Positions 21,026 through 30,178 of a stretch of DNA of 64,000 nucleotides are shown here, one piece after another. The stretch spans positions 16,247-80,246 of IMG/VR virus record IMGVR_UViG_3300026518_000009; one strand, given 5' to 3'. A model generated the notes under the pieces. It searched no databases, had not been told where the DNA came from, and saw only the letters and a list, made by a program, of their open reading frames with translations. Position 1 is the first letter of the stretch. Each line of letters begins with the position of its first letter. The position numbers were made by a program, and so were the translations under genes. This DNA comes from a virus.

Positions 21026-22250
21026 TTTTAAACATTTTATTAATTAGTTTAATACCATTACTTTTTCCATTATTAGTAAAGTATTCAAATAAATCTTTAC
21101 TATTATTTGTTCCACTATTATTTTTTATATATTGCTTAAACATATCTTCATATAATGTTATATTATTATTTATTTTCAATATTCGATTAAACATTAATCT
21201 TATTTCTCTAGATGTAAAACTATTTTTATTTAATTTATTTGTACCAATAAATACTGTTTTAATATCATATAATATATAATGATAAAATCCATTCATTATT
21301 CCTTCTTTATCAAAATCAACATTTATTATTATATTATTATACATTCTATATAATTCTTTTAATAAATCAGGAGTTAATCTAGCACTCTCACTATTAAAAC
21401 TAGTAACACAATATTGTAATGTATATTTGCTTGAAATACCAATATGAAAAAATATATCGTTATTTAAATTTGACTCTATATAATTTTCTATACTCTTACC
21501 ATATTTATCAAATAAATTACATTCTATCACCAATTTATCTTTTCTACTTTTAGTAATTATTAATGTATCAGCATTATATAATTCATATGGAGCTTGAAAT
21601 ATACTTGTATTATTAGTTTTAAACTTAAATTTTCTATCTTCAAATGGATTATATACCTGAAGTATATCTAAATTATCTTTTTTACCTAAATAATATACAT
21701 ATGCAGGATTACTTGATGTATATATGTATATTGGGTCAACCATATTATTAATCCATATAAATTGAGCTACATATACATCTCTATTATATAAATGATTAAG
21801 CGATACTCCTCCGTTATTCCAATACTCTATATTATCTATAGAGTAATTTCTAGCTTTAAATTTTATAATAGATTTAGTTCTATTTAGTTTATGAATTTGT
21901 TTAGACTTAACTGTATTACTTATTGTATTATTTTCTAATATTATATTACATATATTTATAAATCCTGATGTATCATTGCAATCATTGTTTGATAATAAGC
22001 CAACTAACTGAAATATATCACCTGAATATGTATTATTAGCCCAATCTTTCATTACTAATTTGCCATTATCATAAAACATAAATCCTAATGATGGATTAAT
22101 ATCATTTCTAAGAGGATTTCTAATTTTATTAGATGTATGTTCTAAACAATACTCTATATCTGAAATAGGTATATTTAGATATTTAGCAAATAATTGTATT
22201 TGATTGTAATTAATTAATATATGGTCTTTAATATTATTTGTTAGCTTCAT
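21018..22250 (-). CDS. DnaG-type primase-like protein, 410 aa
   Basis: Likely synthesises RNA primers for replication. The N-terminal ~90 residues have the fold signature of the CHC2 domain without its zinc-binding Cys/His set (NPLRNDINPSLGF, then KLVMKDWANNTYSGDIFQLVGLL). A TOPRIM-like core follows: LIITKSRKDK in place of the usual glutamate-bearing motif, and NVDFDKEGIMNG giving the DxD...G element. Both deviations look typical of primases in this phage group. A strong terminator lies just upstream, so the replication genes from here on may form their own transcript segment. Confidence 0.8.
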   Translation of the reverse strand: MKLTNNIKDHILINYNQIQLFAKYLNIPISDIEYCLEHTSNKIRNPLRNDINPSLGFMFYDNGKLVMKDWANNTYSGDIFQLVGLLSNNDCNDTSGFINICNIILENNTISNTVKSKQIHKLNRTKSIIKFKARNYSIDNIEYWNNGGVSLNHLYNRDVYVAQFIWINNMVDPIYIYTSSNPAYVYYLGKKDNLDILQVYNPFEDRKFKFKTNNTSIFQAPYELYNADTLIITKSRKDKLVIECNLFDKYGKSIENYIESNLNNDIFFHIGISSKYTLQYCVTSFNSESARLTPDLLKELYRMYNNIIINVDFDKEGIMNGFYHYILYDIKTVFIGTNKLNKNSFTSREIRLMFNRILKINNNITLYEDMFKQYIKNNSGTNNSKDLFEYFTNNGKSNGIKLINKMFKND

Positions 22251-22292
22251 TTAATATAGATTTATATTTAATTATAAAATAATTACAAAAAT

Positions 22293-22318
22293 AGGGGCAA
22301 GCTATATTACTTGCCCCT
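22293..22318 (-). terminator. Intrinsic terminator after the 251-aa gene
   Basis: AGGGGCAAG pairs perfectly with CTTGCCCCT around an 8-base loop. On the minus strand the stem is followed by ATTTTTG. It ends the transcript of the gene at 22339-23094 and insulates it from the primase gene. Confidence 0.88.
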
Positions 22319-22338
22319 GTTAAGTCCACTATTTGTTA

Positions 22339-23094
22339 TTAGGTAAGACCTAACTTTTCAGCTAATCCTGTTGGTAAAGCAGGAGCAGCATTAGCATCTG
22401 GAACTGTATTAGCAATAGAAGCAGTTGCTCCTAATTCTACAGCTTCATTAGGTCTGAATGCTAATGTTGTTTCAATCTTTCCATTTACTATATTAACTTT
22501 CTGAATAAAACCAGTTCCAACAAAAGTAGGAAATCCTAAATATGTAAGTTTTTTACCACTTGCAATAAGTTTTAGTAATAGTAAATCTTTAGGAGAATAA
22601 ATAGGATTAGTTTTATCCTTACCAACATTAAATGCCTTAGCAAAATCGTTAAAGAATTTAGTAAACCATTTTACTCTATCATCAATACTCATATCAGTAT
22701 CTACTTCTAAATCAAAACTAATCTTTTTATAATTAGCATTACCTTCAAATTGGTCATGAATATGTTTCAATCTCTTCCACAATTCAAGATACATAATTTC
22801 AAGATTCTTTTCTGTAACATTTTCTCCATTAACCTTAACATGAGAAATAGGAAGTTCACTATGAGTAAAATATCTATCTGGATCAGTAGCTTTAGCTTTA
22901 TATTCTGTAAAATGAAATGATATTCTAGGAACTACTAATCCTGCATATTCCCACTTACTATTTGCATCTATTTCACTAGTAGTAACTTCTACACTAGTTA
23001 AATATGCAGGACACATATTATTAAATTGTGGAAATGGTTTAAATGGTAAACGTGCAGTTACGTCTACATTTTTATCAACTTTAATCTTAGCCAT
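22339..23094 (-). CDS. Conserved replication-block protein, 251 aa (possible SSB)
   Basis: No certain family. It is richer in Ala, Pro and G/C-ending codons than its neighbours, which together with flanking hairpins suggests high expression. Features: LPFKPFPQFNNMCPAYL near residues 16-32, a beta-rich half with RISFHFTEYKAK, a helix FTKFFNDFAKAFN, and an Ala/Pro tail. Position between primase and RecT-like genes and inferred abundance fit a single-stranded DNA-binding protein, but I cannot show an OB fold from sequence alone. Confidence 0.6.
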   Translation of the reverse strand: MAKIKVDKNVDVTARLPFKPFPQFNNMCPAYLTSVEVTTSEIDANSKWEYAGLVVPRISFHFTEYKAKATDPDRYFTHSELPISHVKVNGENVTEKNLEIMYLELWKRLKHIHDQFEGNANYKKISFDLEVDTDMSIDDRVKWFTKFFNDFAKAFNVGKDKTNPIYSPKDLLLLKLIASGKKLTYLGFPTFVGTGFIQKVNIVNGKIETTLAFRPNEAVELGATASIANTVPDANAAPALPTGLAEKLGLT

Positions 23095-23141
23095 ATTTTT
23101 ATTATTTTTAAATTATACTGTACTGTTGTTATTTTAAATTT

Positions 23142-23177
23142 AGTCTATACTAGACATATTAATATCTAGTATAGACT
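23142..23177 (-). other. Perfect 13-bp inverted repeat between two well-expressed genes
   Basis: AGTCTATACTAGA and TCTAGTATAGACT form a 13-bp perfect stem with a 10-base A/T loop. On the minus strand it follows the stop of the 188-aa gene but lacks a T tract (AAATTTAAAA follows), so it may be a weak terminator, an RNA-stabilising 3' end or a protein-binding site. Confidence 0.75.
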
Positions 23178-23187
23178 TATATAATAT

Positions 23188-23754
23188 TTATTCTTCACTA
23201 CTACCTTTAGGAGTATGTTCAGAGAATTTAATATTTGTAATAAGATACAAGGTACGTTCTACTCCTTCGGCAATTTCAATAGGTTCTCCATCGTTTACAG
23301 GAACAATATCAGCAGAACCGATTTTAGTTGCAATATAAAGAACATTCTTCTTACCTGTTTCTTCACTAATATTTTCACGTTTAACAACAAGTCCTTTTTC
23401 TACCAAATCATCACCTGCAATTGAAGATAGTTCAAAATCATTAGCCAGCATAGTATTGTAAATTCCACTATATCTAAAAGCACGCTGTTTACTAATTAAA
23501 CTACCTTGTTCTTGTCCATCTACTTCAAATCCAGCTTTAGCAATATAATAGCGTTCATTCTGATTATCAGCACCACTATCTTTCATATCAAACATTACAA
23601 CCCTATCACCAGGCATCACATCAAGAGCAGCCATAGCTTTATTATTTAGCTTAAAGTTGCTATAAGTTGAAGTAATTGTAAGTTTCGGGCTTACTTCACT
23701 AACGTTTTTAGTTCCACGTTTAACCATTCCTTTTGAAAAATTCAAATCTTTCAT
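23188..23754 (-). CDS. Hypothetical protein, 188 aa
   Basis: Soluble, balanced composition with few Asn/Ile runs, unlike most neighbours. It begins MKDLNFSKGMVKRGTKNV and contains FKLNNKAMAALDVMPGDRVVMFD, which resembles the 'GD(R/K)V' strand of swapped-hairpin AbrB-like DNA-binding proteins. The C-terminus is acidic (PKGSSEE), like SSB tails. Neither assignment is secure. Codon use and flanking hairpins suggest an abundant protein, transcribed together with or ahead of the 251-aa gene. Confidence 0.6.
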   Translation of the reverse strand: MKDLNFSKGMVKRGTKNVSEVSPKLTITSTYSNFKLNNKAMAALDVMPGDRVVMFDMKDSGADNQNERYYIAKAGFEVDGQEQGSLISKQRAFRYSGIYNTMLANDFELSSIAGDDLVEKGLVVKRENISEETGKKNVLYIATKIGSADIVPVNDGEPIEIAEGVERTLYLITNIKFSEHTPKGSSEE

Positions 23755-23911
23755 GTTGTTTTAAAATTTTAAAATTACGTAATATAAATTAATTAACTAT
23801 ATAAATATAATATTATATATGTTCTATGTTTTAACTAACTATTCTTATTATAATTATATCAGATAATCTCTGTTAGATTAATAGTTGTTAGTATAGCTAT
23901 ATATAATATTT

Positions 23912-24874
23912 CTATTTATCAATACTTATTGTTTCTAATTCTTCTTCTGAATTAACATCGACTATTTCCATAGCTTCTTCTTTAGAATATGCACCTTGTA
24001 ACATGTCAGCTACTACTATTCTACCACCAATACTAGTAACTCTATTTCTTAGCATTGTAGCAGGATGATTATTCCAATTATCTCTACCTTTTATATATAA
24101 TGGTTTTTTAGTATTAGAATCAATTAGTGAACTATGATAACCATTATATAATCCAGCATCTGTAGCATCTTGTAATGAATAATGAAATGTTTTATCTATA
24201 TTATTAGATTTTCTTATTAATCTTAATGAACTTACAAATGTAATACCATGTTTTATTAATATAATTTTGCCATCATCATTTGCTTTTTTTACTTCATCAT
24301 CAGTTGTAACTCCTTTAATATATATAAAATAATCATCTCTTAAATTATCATTATCATCTGTAAATAACCATTTATGACCTAGATATTTACCAGTAAGTAA
24401 ATCTTTATAAGTTATAGCTGGAGCATAGTCTCTTATATAATGCATTTCAGTTCCACTATCTAAAATAGCTTTAGTTATAATTCCTACATCTAATGCTAAA
24501 ATATCACTATTTTTAGTAGATATAACATATATTTTAGACATACTGGTAATAGCATTTAATCCTAGCTCTTTACCTCTTAATACACTAAAATAACTATTTG
24601 CATTTAATTTTCTACCTAACATAATTGATGCTGCTGGACTAATTCCCATATCCCAACCTAATGTGATAGCTGCAATTATATCTCCAGTATCTACAATGAC
24701 ATTACCATCTTTATCTTTGTGCTCAAACGGTTTAGCCATTGTACTATGTTTAATTTTTTCAGCAAATAGTTCTATTTGTTGTAAATTTGGAAGTACATCT
24801 TTTTGAGGAATTGTAGTAGCAGGACTGCTTACTACTTCATTTTTCTTAATTACTTTTGTGTTGTTATTTTCCAT
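23912..24874 (-). CDS. RecT-like single-strand annealing protein (putative), 320 aa
   Basis: Likely promotes annealing of complementary single strands during phage recombination and repair. The order of features fits the RecT/Red-beta-like family: a helical N-terminus with FAEKIKHSTMAKPFE, a glycine-containing AAITLGWDMGISPAASI helix pair, GLNAITSMSKIYVI, a central beta region, and the C-terminal NHPATMLRNRVTSIGGRIVV followed by GAYSKEEA, equivalent to the family's 'P..ML..Ra...a.r...D.l.G.YtpEE'. It lies next to the SF2 helicase. An AT-rich gap with imperfect hairpins follows its stop. Confidence 0.7.
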   Translation of the reverse strand: MENNNTKVIKKNEVVSSPATTIPQKDVLPNLQQIELFAEKIKHSTMAKPFEHKDKDGNVIVDTGDIIAAITLGWDMGISPAASIMLGRKLNANSYFSVLRGKELGLNAITSMSKIYVISTKNSDILALDVGIITKAILDSGTEMHYIRDYAPAITYKDLLTGKYLGHKWLFTDDNDNLRDDYFIYIKGVTTDDEVKKANDDGKIILIKHGITFVSSLRLIRKSNNIDKTFHYSLQDATDAGLYNGYHSSLIDSNTKKPLYIKGRDNWNNHPATMLRNRVTSIGGRIVVADMLQGAYSKEEAMEIVDVNSEEELETISIDK

Positions 24875-24956
24875 TTTAAATATTAGTTTATATATACCTT
24901 ATCTTTATTAAAAACGGACTGCTAAATTACAATAATAATTTATAATATCCAAATTT

Positions 24957-26444
24957 TTACTCACTTTTTTTCATATATTTTTTAAATTCATTCATTGTGA
25001 AAGTTGCTATATATTTATTTTGTTGTCTAATCTTTAACTTAGTTTTATCTCTACTTTTATAAAACTTACCTTTTTCATCAATAAAATCATCAAAAAATAG
25101 ATTAATAATTATAGTTATTTTATTTGGATTATAATAATTAATAGTTTTACCTCTAGCAGTTCGTTGAGCATATTGAACAGGATTAGTACTACCACTAGTA
25201 GTAATAACCATATCTAATATATCTAAATCAAATCCTTCATCTACAGCATTAACAGTATTTAGCATATTATAAAACTTATATTTAAATCCTTGTTTAATAT
25301 GATCTAGTTGCTTTATAGCACTAAATTTTTTAGGTTTTCCTGCTTTAGTAGTTAAAATCTTTCCAGTTATAAAATCAGTTATATATTTACTCTTAATCTT
25401 ACTATGATATGATACAGCTTTTATTTTAGAAATAGTATTATTAACACTATCGGTTATTGCATCTGCCATATCAATACTCCCATTAAAGGTAATTATATTT
25501 TTATCTTTATATATAAGATATAGTTCTAATACTGCTTTTAATTTAACTTCATTATAATTATGAATAACATTACGTTGTTGCATTGCTGTATAATATTTGG
25601 TAACATTATTTTTTATATTAATAGGATTCCAATATTTATCAATATTTTTGTTATATTCTGTATCTAATTTTAACGTTGTATTATATCCCATTGCTTGAGA
25701 TAATGCTTCTCTAACATCATGTGATTTAACGTAAACATTATCTATCTTTTTACCAGAATAACATGCCATAATAACTTCAAAATCACTATTAAATATATAT
25801 CTACCATCATTATATACTAAACGCTTATGACTATCTTTAAATATATCAAATACTTCATTCATTATATTACTATGTTTAATATATTTTTCTTTATCTTCAT
25901 CTGTTAAATCTAATTTAATATTAAATTCAACAAAATTACTTATCCAATTATTTCTAATTGCTTCAGTTTCAGATATTTTATCTATTACAGGACAATATTT
26001 ATTAATAGTAATATTATTATATGGATATGAACCAGTTAATCCTAATATATTATTATATTTTATAAATTTACCAGATATAATATTAAGTCTAATATCACTA
26101 GTAAATCTATGAATTTCATCAACTATTAACAATCCAATTATATTATCAATAGTATTGTATGTATTTATAAAATTAGTAATTGTTAATAATGTTACTAATG
26201 ACTTAAAATCATTATTATATGAATAATAAGATTTATAATTATCTAGTTCTTGTTTCCATACTTCTAATATAGCAATCGAAGGAACTATTACTACTACATT
26301 ACCAAAATTATTTGCAGTATAATAATCAATTATTTTTATTGCTGTTAATGTTTTACCAAATCTCATAACATAATCTAATGCTCCTTTCATTTTACTATCA
26401 ATAAATCTCTGTATTCCTATCTTTTGTCTTTCATTTTTTGTCAT
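24957..26444 (-). CDS. Superfamily 2 helicase, 495 aa
   Basis: ATP-driven DNA/RNA helicase, UvsW/DEAH-like. Motif Q-like start KIGIQRFIDSK, Walker A MRFGKT (residues 27-32), Walker B VDEIH (Asp109-Glu110), motif III LTGSYP, and motif VI YAQRTARGKT near residue 435 are visible; DEGFDLDILDMVI is a motif V-type segment. Length fits compact phage helicases that remodel forks and recombination intermediates. Overlaps the next small gene by 14 bases. Confidence 0.9.
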   Translation of the reverse strand: MTKNERQKIGIQRFIDSKMKGALDYVMRFGKTLTAIKIIDYYTANNFGNVVVIVPSIAILEVWKQELDNYKSYYSYNNDFKSLVTLLTITNFINTYNTIDNIIGLLIVDEIHRFTSDIRLNIISGKFIKYNNILGLTGSYPYNNITINKYCPVIDKISETEAIRNNWISNFVEFNIKLDLTDEDKEKYIKHSNIMNEVFDIFKDSHKRLVYNDGRYIFNSDFEVIMACYSGKKIDNVYVKSHDVREALSQAMGYNTTLKLDTEYNKNIDKYWNPINIKNNVTKYYTAMQQRNVIHNYNEVKLKAVLELYLIYKDKNIITFNGSIDMADAITDSVNNTISKIKAVSYHSKIKSKYITDFITGKILTTKAGKPKKFSAIKQLDHIKQGFKYKFYNMLNTVNAVDEGFDLDILDMVITTSGSTNPVQYAQRTARGKTINYYNPNKITIIINLFFDDFIDEKGKFYKSRDKTKLKIRQQNKYIATFTMNEFKKYMKKSE

Positions 26445-26775
26445 TTTTAATTTTATTTATATCAAATTTTAAAATCTCTTTTTTAGATTTATGTTTAATT
26501 TTATGTGTAACCTTAACTATATTATTTTTCTTTTTATTATTTCTATTCCATATTTTATAATATAATTTACGTTCTTCATTATCAAAAGGTTCATATTCAT
26601 ATGCAACATGAAAACTAGTATCATCATTAAAGAATAATACTAAATATCTAAATCCAGATTCATTAATAATAATTTTAACTTCTCTTACTATATGAGCATT
26701 TGAGTCTACATCTTTGTTTTTATTTATAACAACATCTCCAGGTTCAAATGCTACTTTATCAAATAAATTATCCAT
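26431..26775 (-). CDS. Hypothetical SH3-like protein, 114 aa
   Basis: I choose the internal ATG (MDNLFDKV) because it overlaps the stop of the upstream 55-aa gene in the way typical of this operon; a longer frame from 26802 would overlap it more. The FEPGDVVINK start and the following beta strands look like a small SH3-like barrel; the C-terminal third is very Lys-rich (KKKNNIVKVTHKIKHKSKK), suggesting nucleic-acid contact. Function unknown. Confidence 0.7.
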   Translation of the reverse strand: MDNLFDKVAFEPGDVVINKNKDVDSNAHIVREVKIIINESGFRYLVLFFNDDTSFHVAYEYEPFDNEERKLYYKIWNRNNKKKNNIVKVTHKIKHKSKKEILKFDINKIKNDKK

Positions 26776-26935
26776 TATTTGAATGTTTATTATTATTTCC
26801 AAAACTTACCCATAGTAATAAAGCAATTCCTATTAATTCTCCTGTTTCAGTAATTGTTTCATCTGTCATATCAATTGCACTTGCAAATATTATAAATAAT
26901 ATTATTGCAATTATAAATATTATTACTGCTTTCAT
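26768..26935 (-). CDS. Small membrane protein, 55 aa
   Basis: Starts MKAVIIFIIAIILFIIFASA, a clear membrane-spanning helix or uncleaved signal, then DMTDETITETGEL and a second hydrophobic stretch IGIALLLWVSF. It begins two bases after the DNA polymerase stop and its end overlaps the next start by eight bases, which supports translation. Confidence 0.7.
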   Translation of the reverse strand: MKAVIIFIIAIILFIIFASAIDMTDETITETGELIGIALLLWVSFGNNNKHSNNG

Positions 26936-26937
26936 AA

Positions 26938-28947
26938 CTAATCAAATAATGTTCCATTATGTTTATTCATATCTTTAGTATTTATATTATATACTTTATG
27001 TATAATATCTAATACCTTTTTTTTATACCAAATATAATTAATATCATAATCGTTAGAATAATAAAATTTATTAAATATTGTAACATTATATCCTTTAATT
27101 ACATTTGTAAGTTTATTAGATAGTAAATTACGTTTTAAAAATACTCCTCCGTGATTACTTACAAAATATCTATTATCTTTTTGAAGAATTTTTATATTTA
27201 ATTTACCATCTTTTATAGTATGATATTCACTTCTAAATTGTGAACCAACTTTAATGCTTATACAATAGTCATATATATCATAATTTTTAATTATATTATC
27301 AATATCTTTATTATTATTTATAAAATATTCATATAATGTTTTTGCTATAGCTGGTGCATAATATCCCTTATCAATTTTAATATCAAATGAGAAATCACCT
27401 TTAGTTTTAATTTCATTATTATCTTTTAAAGTTATATAATCATTAACTGTAGTTCTAATATACTTTGTATATTTTGTATATACAACCCCAAAATTATATT
27501 TTTCTGCCCAAGAATTACAAATATTATAATAATCATCTAATTTATCATTATCAATAATTGATACAATTCCATCTGTATTAGCACTAATAACATGAATGTT
27601 ATTTAATTCTAAGTTTTCTATTAATGACATTAAATATAATTGACCATTTATAGTAACTTTATACATTGCTTTTAAATCATATAACCAACTGTATTCAAAA
27701 CCAAGCTTACCATATATAGCATTAATTACAATTTTAAGTATTCCAGCGGTATCTTTATCACCATTTACTTTTGCTTTTAATCTAAGTTCTGTAAGATTTT
27801 TTACTAATTTAACAAATATAGAATTAACATGCTCAGGATGAATTTTAAGATTAATCATAATACTAGGATAAAAACTATTAACATCTGCATCAATTATATT
27901 ATCATACTCATTATTAGTAAATATTCCTCCACTATCTACACTATGTAATCCTCCAGTAGCAAATTGATATGCAGTTCTATTAAATATTAATAGTTCTTTA
28001 AATGTATCTCTACCAATGTTAATACTTATATTCTTTAATGAATCTAGAAAAGATTTAAGTTTATCAGAGTTAAATGTAATATTTTTATCTATAATATCAA
28101 TTAATTTAATTTTACGTCTATATGTACGCTTATTATAATATTCCCAATAAGTTAATCCTGTAGCACTTTGATAAAACTTACTCATTAATCTATCAGCAAC
28201 ACTACTTCTACTACTAGATAATACATTAACTTCATACTTTTTACTAGTAACAATTCTTTGTTTTAATTCTGACTGACTATAATTATATAGATTTAAAGTT
28301 ATTAAGACATCATTAATGTTGTAATCAATGATACTAGATAAATGCTCATTAATAACATATCTATCAAATGATTTTAAATCAGGAAATAAACCATCATAAA
28401 ATTTAATACTTTCTATTTCAGTAATAGGAGGCATTGTATAATCTTCAATCTTATAATACTTTAATGCTATTGCTACCTGTTTTAATGATATTTTACGTTT
28501 ATCAAGATAATGTAAACTCATTAAATCAATACTAAACCATAAATTAGAATAAGGTATGTTATTATCTTTTCTATAATTACCTGGATAATTAATAATAGTA
28601 TCATTAAAATCTTTTAATTTCTTAGTAATAATATCTGTATTATTATATTCATGTAATTTTTCTTTTATAATATAATCTAATACTATATTATCATATTTAT
28701 TAATATTATATCCAACTAATACTTCTGTATGTTTATTCTTTAAGAAATCTACAAGTGCTTGTAATTGATTAGTTTCGTTAAATACAATAAATATTTTAGG
28801 ATTCATTATATTTAATGCAGCTCTCTTTTCATTATCATCTTTGTTTATATCGGCTGCAATATACCTATCAACGCCTTTTGCATTGATAGGTATAAATGTA
28901 GCCGTAAAACAATTAGGAAATACTTCAATATCATATACATATGTCAT
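26938..28947 (-). CDS. Family B DNA polymerase, 669 aa
   Basis: Replicative polymerase with 3'-5' exonuclease. Exo I DIE (Asp6, Glu8), Exo II GYNINKYD (80-86), Exo III YNIND (209-213); Pol A DADVNSFYPS (353-362), Pol B LKIVINAIYGKLG (about 404-416, with Lys405, Asn409, Tyr412, Gly413), Pol C ANTDG (456-460). In Pol C the usual YxDTDS reads A-N-T-D-G, so the second carboxylate position is Asn and Gly replaces Ser. Short for the family, lacking room for large extra domains. Transcribed in the middle of the replication block, immediately before a tiny membrane gene. Confidence 0.95.
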   Translation of the reverse strand: MTYVYDIEVFPNCFTATFIPINAKGVDRYIAADINKDDNEKRAALNIMNPKIFIVFNETNQLQALVDFLKNKHTEVLVGYNINKYDNIVLDYIIKEKLHEYNNTDIITKKLKDFNDTIINYPGNYRKDNNIPYSNLWFSIDLMSLHYLDKRKISLKQVAIALKYYKIEDYTMPPITEIESIKFYDGLFPDLKSFDRYVINEHLSSIIDYNINDVLITLNLYNYSQSELKQRIVTSKKYEVNVLSSSRSSVADRLMSKFYQSATGLTYWEYYNKRTYRRKIKLIDIIDKNITFNSDKLKSFLDSLKNISINIGRDTFKELLIFNRTAYQFATGGLHSVDSGGIFTNNEYDNIIDADVNSFYPSIMINLKIHPEHVNSIFVKLVKNLTELRLKAKVNGDKDTAGILKIVINAIYGKLGFEYSWLYDLKAMYKVTINGQLYLMSLIENLELNNIHVISANTDGIVSIIDNDKLDDYYNICNSWAEKYNFGVVYTKYTKYIRTTVNDYITLKDNNEIKTKGDFSFDIKIDKGYYAPAIAKTLYEYFINNNKDIDNIIKNYDIYDYCISIKVGSQFRSEYHTIKDGKLNIKILQKDNRYFVSNHGGVFLKRNLLSNKLTNVIKGYNVTIFNKFYYSNDYDINYIWYKKKVLDIIHKVYNINTKDMNKHNGTLFD

Positions 28948-28980
28948 ACTTATTCAAATTTAATATTAATATTATTTTTA

Positions 28981-29526
28981 TCAGTATATAATTTTATATT
29001 TAATACCAGTCTTTTCTTCAAGTAATTTTTCTGCTTTATCTTTTGAAATAGTATTTGTATTTCTACGCCATATTAAATCACCATACTTATTTGGATTTAA
29101 TATATTCCATATTGGAGCTTCATATACTTCTATAATATCAAACTCATTAGTTTCAAATGTATATTTTAAATCATTATCATAATTATCAAGTTCTAATGTA
29201 CCATCTTCAGATACTAATTTAGGGATAGGAGTACTTAATGCTACAATTCTCATTCTACCATCTCTATACCTAACTCTCATAAAATCTTTTAAATCAGACT
29301 TAGTAAATGTTGAAGATGTTGTATCAAGAAATAAATCATAATTACTATCAGCACTAATCTGAAATTTTCCTTCATCAGTATATGTTCTCTCTGTACCATC
29401 TATTGTAGCTGCATATGTATAAGGTTTATAATCAAAACTTTTTCTAAAATTAGTAGCAGATCTACCATCTCTAGTAATCAGTTTATGTCCAGCTAATGCT
29501 TTTTTTAAATTAAATTTTTGTCTCAT
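28981..29526 (-). CDS. Hypothetical protein, 181 aa
   Basis: The N-terminus (FNLKKALAGHKLITRDGR, then YTYAATIDGTERTYTDEGKF) is of a type I have seen repeatedly in proteins of Bacteroidetes phages, a small beta-rich domain of unknown role. The middle is acidic (EDGTLELDNYDNDL) and the C-terminus ends with SKDKAEKLLEEKTG, an amphipathic helix. Adjacent to the DNA polymerase, so possibly an accessory factor; this is inference from position only. Confidence 0.75.
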   Translation of the reverse strand: MRQKFNLKKALAGHKLITRDGRSATNFRKSFDYKPYTYAATIDGTERTYTDEGKFQISADSNYDLFLDTTSSTFTKSDLKDFMRVRYRDGRMRIVALSTPIPKLVSEDGTLELDNYDNDLKYTFETNEFDIIEVYEAPIWNILNPNKYGDLIWRRNTNTISKDKAEKLLEEKTGIKYKIIY

Positions 29527-29535
29527 AATATTATT

Positions 29536-29805
29536 TTATTTGTAATAAGGCCATTTTAATTTTAAATATCCATCATATCCTACTTTAATCATATTATTAC
29601 TAATAAAACTACATTTAGAATAATGTACAAGAAATAAACTATCATTCTTAGATTGAGTAAGAATGATAGTATTAAGTGTATTATTTATTTTATTACATTT
29701 ATTACTTATAGTATAATTTTCATATGTAATTAAAAATACATAAATTGTCATACATATAATAATTATTATATAATTTTTATTATTCATATTATTTAGTTTT
29801 TTCAA
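29536..29805 (-). CDS. Small single-pass membrane protein, 89 aa
   Basis: An N-terminal basic stretch precedes a hydrophobic helix (about residues 11-27, YIIIIICMTIYVFLI), followed by a polar domain with two Cys. An internal Met (MNNKN) could also be the start. Function unknown. Confidence 0.7.
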   Translation of the reverse strand: MKKLNNMNNKNYIIIIICMTIYVFLITYENYTISNKCNKINNTLNTIILTQSKNDSLFLVHYSKCSFISNNMIKVGYDGYLKLKWPYYK

Positions 29806-30178
29806 TCATTTCATTAAATAACATAAGTCTATCTTTATAATTACAAGTAGGAAATATATAAGAAGTTCTTCTTAAACTATCTTTATATCTATCTAAGATA
29901 GCTTTAAACTCAGGAAGTGTTTCTAATGAATTATATGTTATATATAATTTACTAAAAGAATTCATAAGATTTTTAGTTTTAGTAGAAATAAATGATTTAT
30001 TAGTATCCATACATATAATAGAATTTTTAATAAATGCACACATCCCAATATTTAATTCATTCTTTCTAGTAAAATGTATATATTTTAAATAATCATTTTT
30101 AGCATGTTTGTATATATAATTTCTAACTTTTTTTGGAAGAGTACTAAAATCAATTATTTCTATTTCTTCGTTTTCCAT
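29789..30178 (-). CDS. Hypothetical protein, 129 aa
   Basis: Begins MENEEIEIIDFSTLPKKVRNYIYKHAKND and has a helical appearance with several Cys. No family recognised. Overlaps the upstream basic-protein gene by 29 bases and the downstream one by 17. Confidence 0.7.
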   Translation of the reverse strand: MENEEIEIIDFSTLPKKVRNYIYKHAKNDYLKYIHFTRKNELNIGMCAFIKNSIICMDTNKSFISTKTKNLMNSFSKLYITYNSLETLPEFKAILDRYKDSLRRTSYIFPTCNYKDRLMLFNEMIEKTK

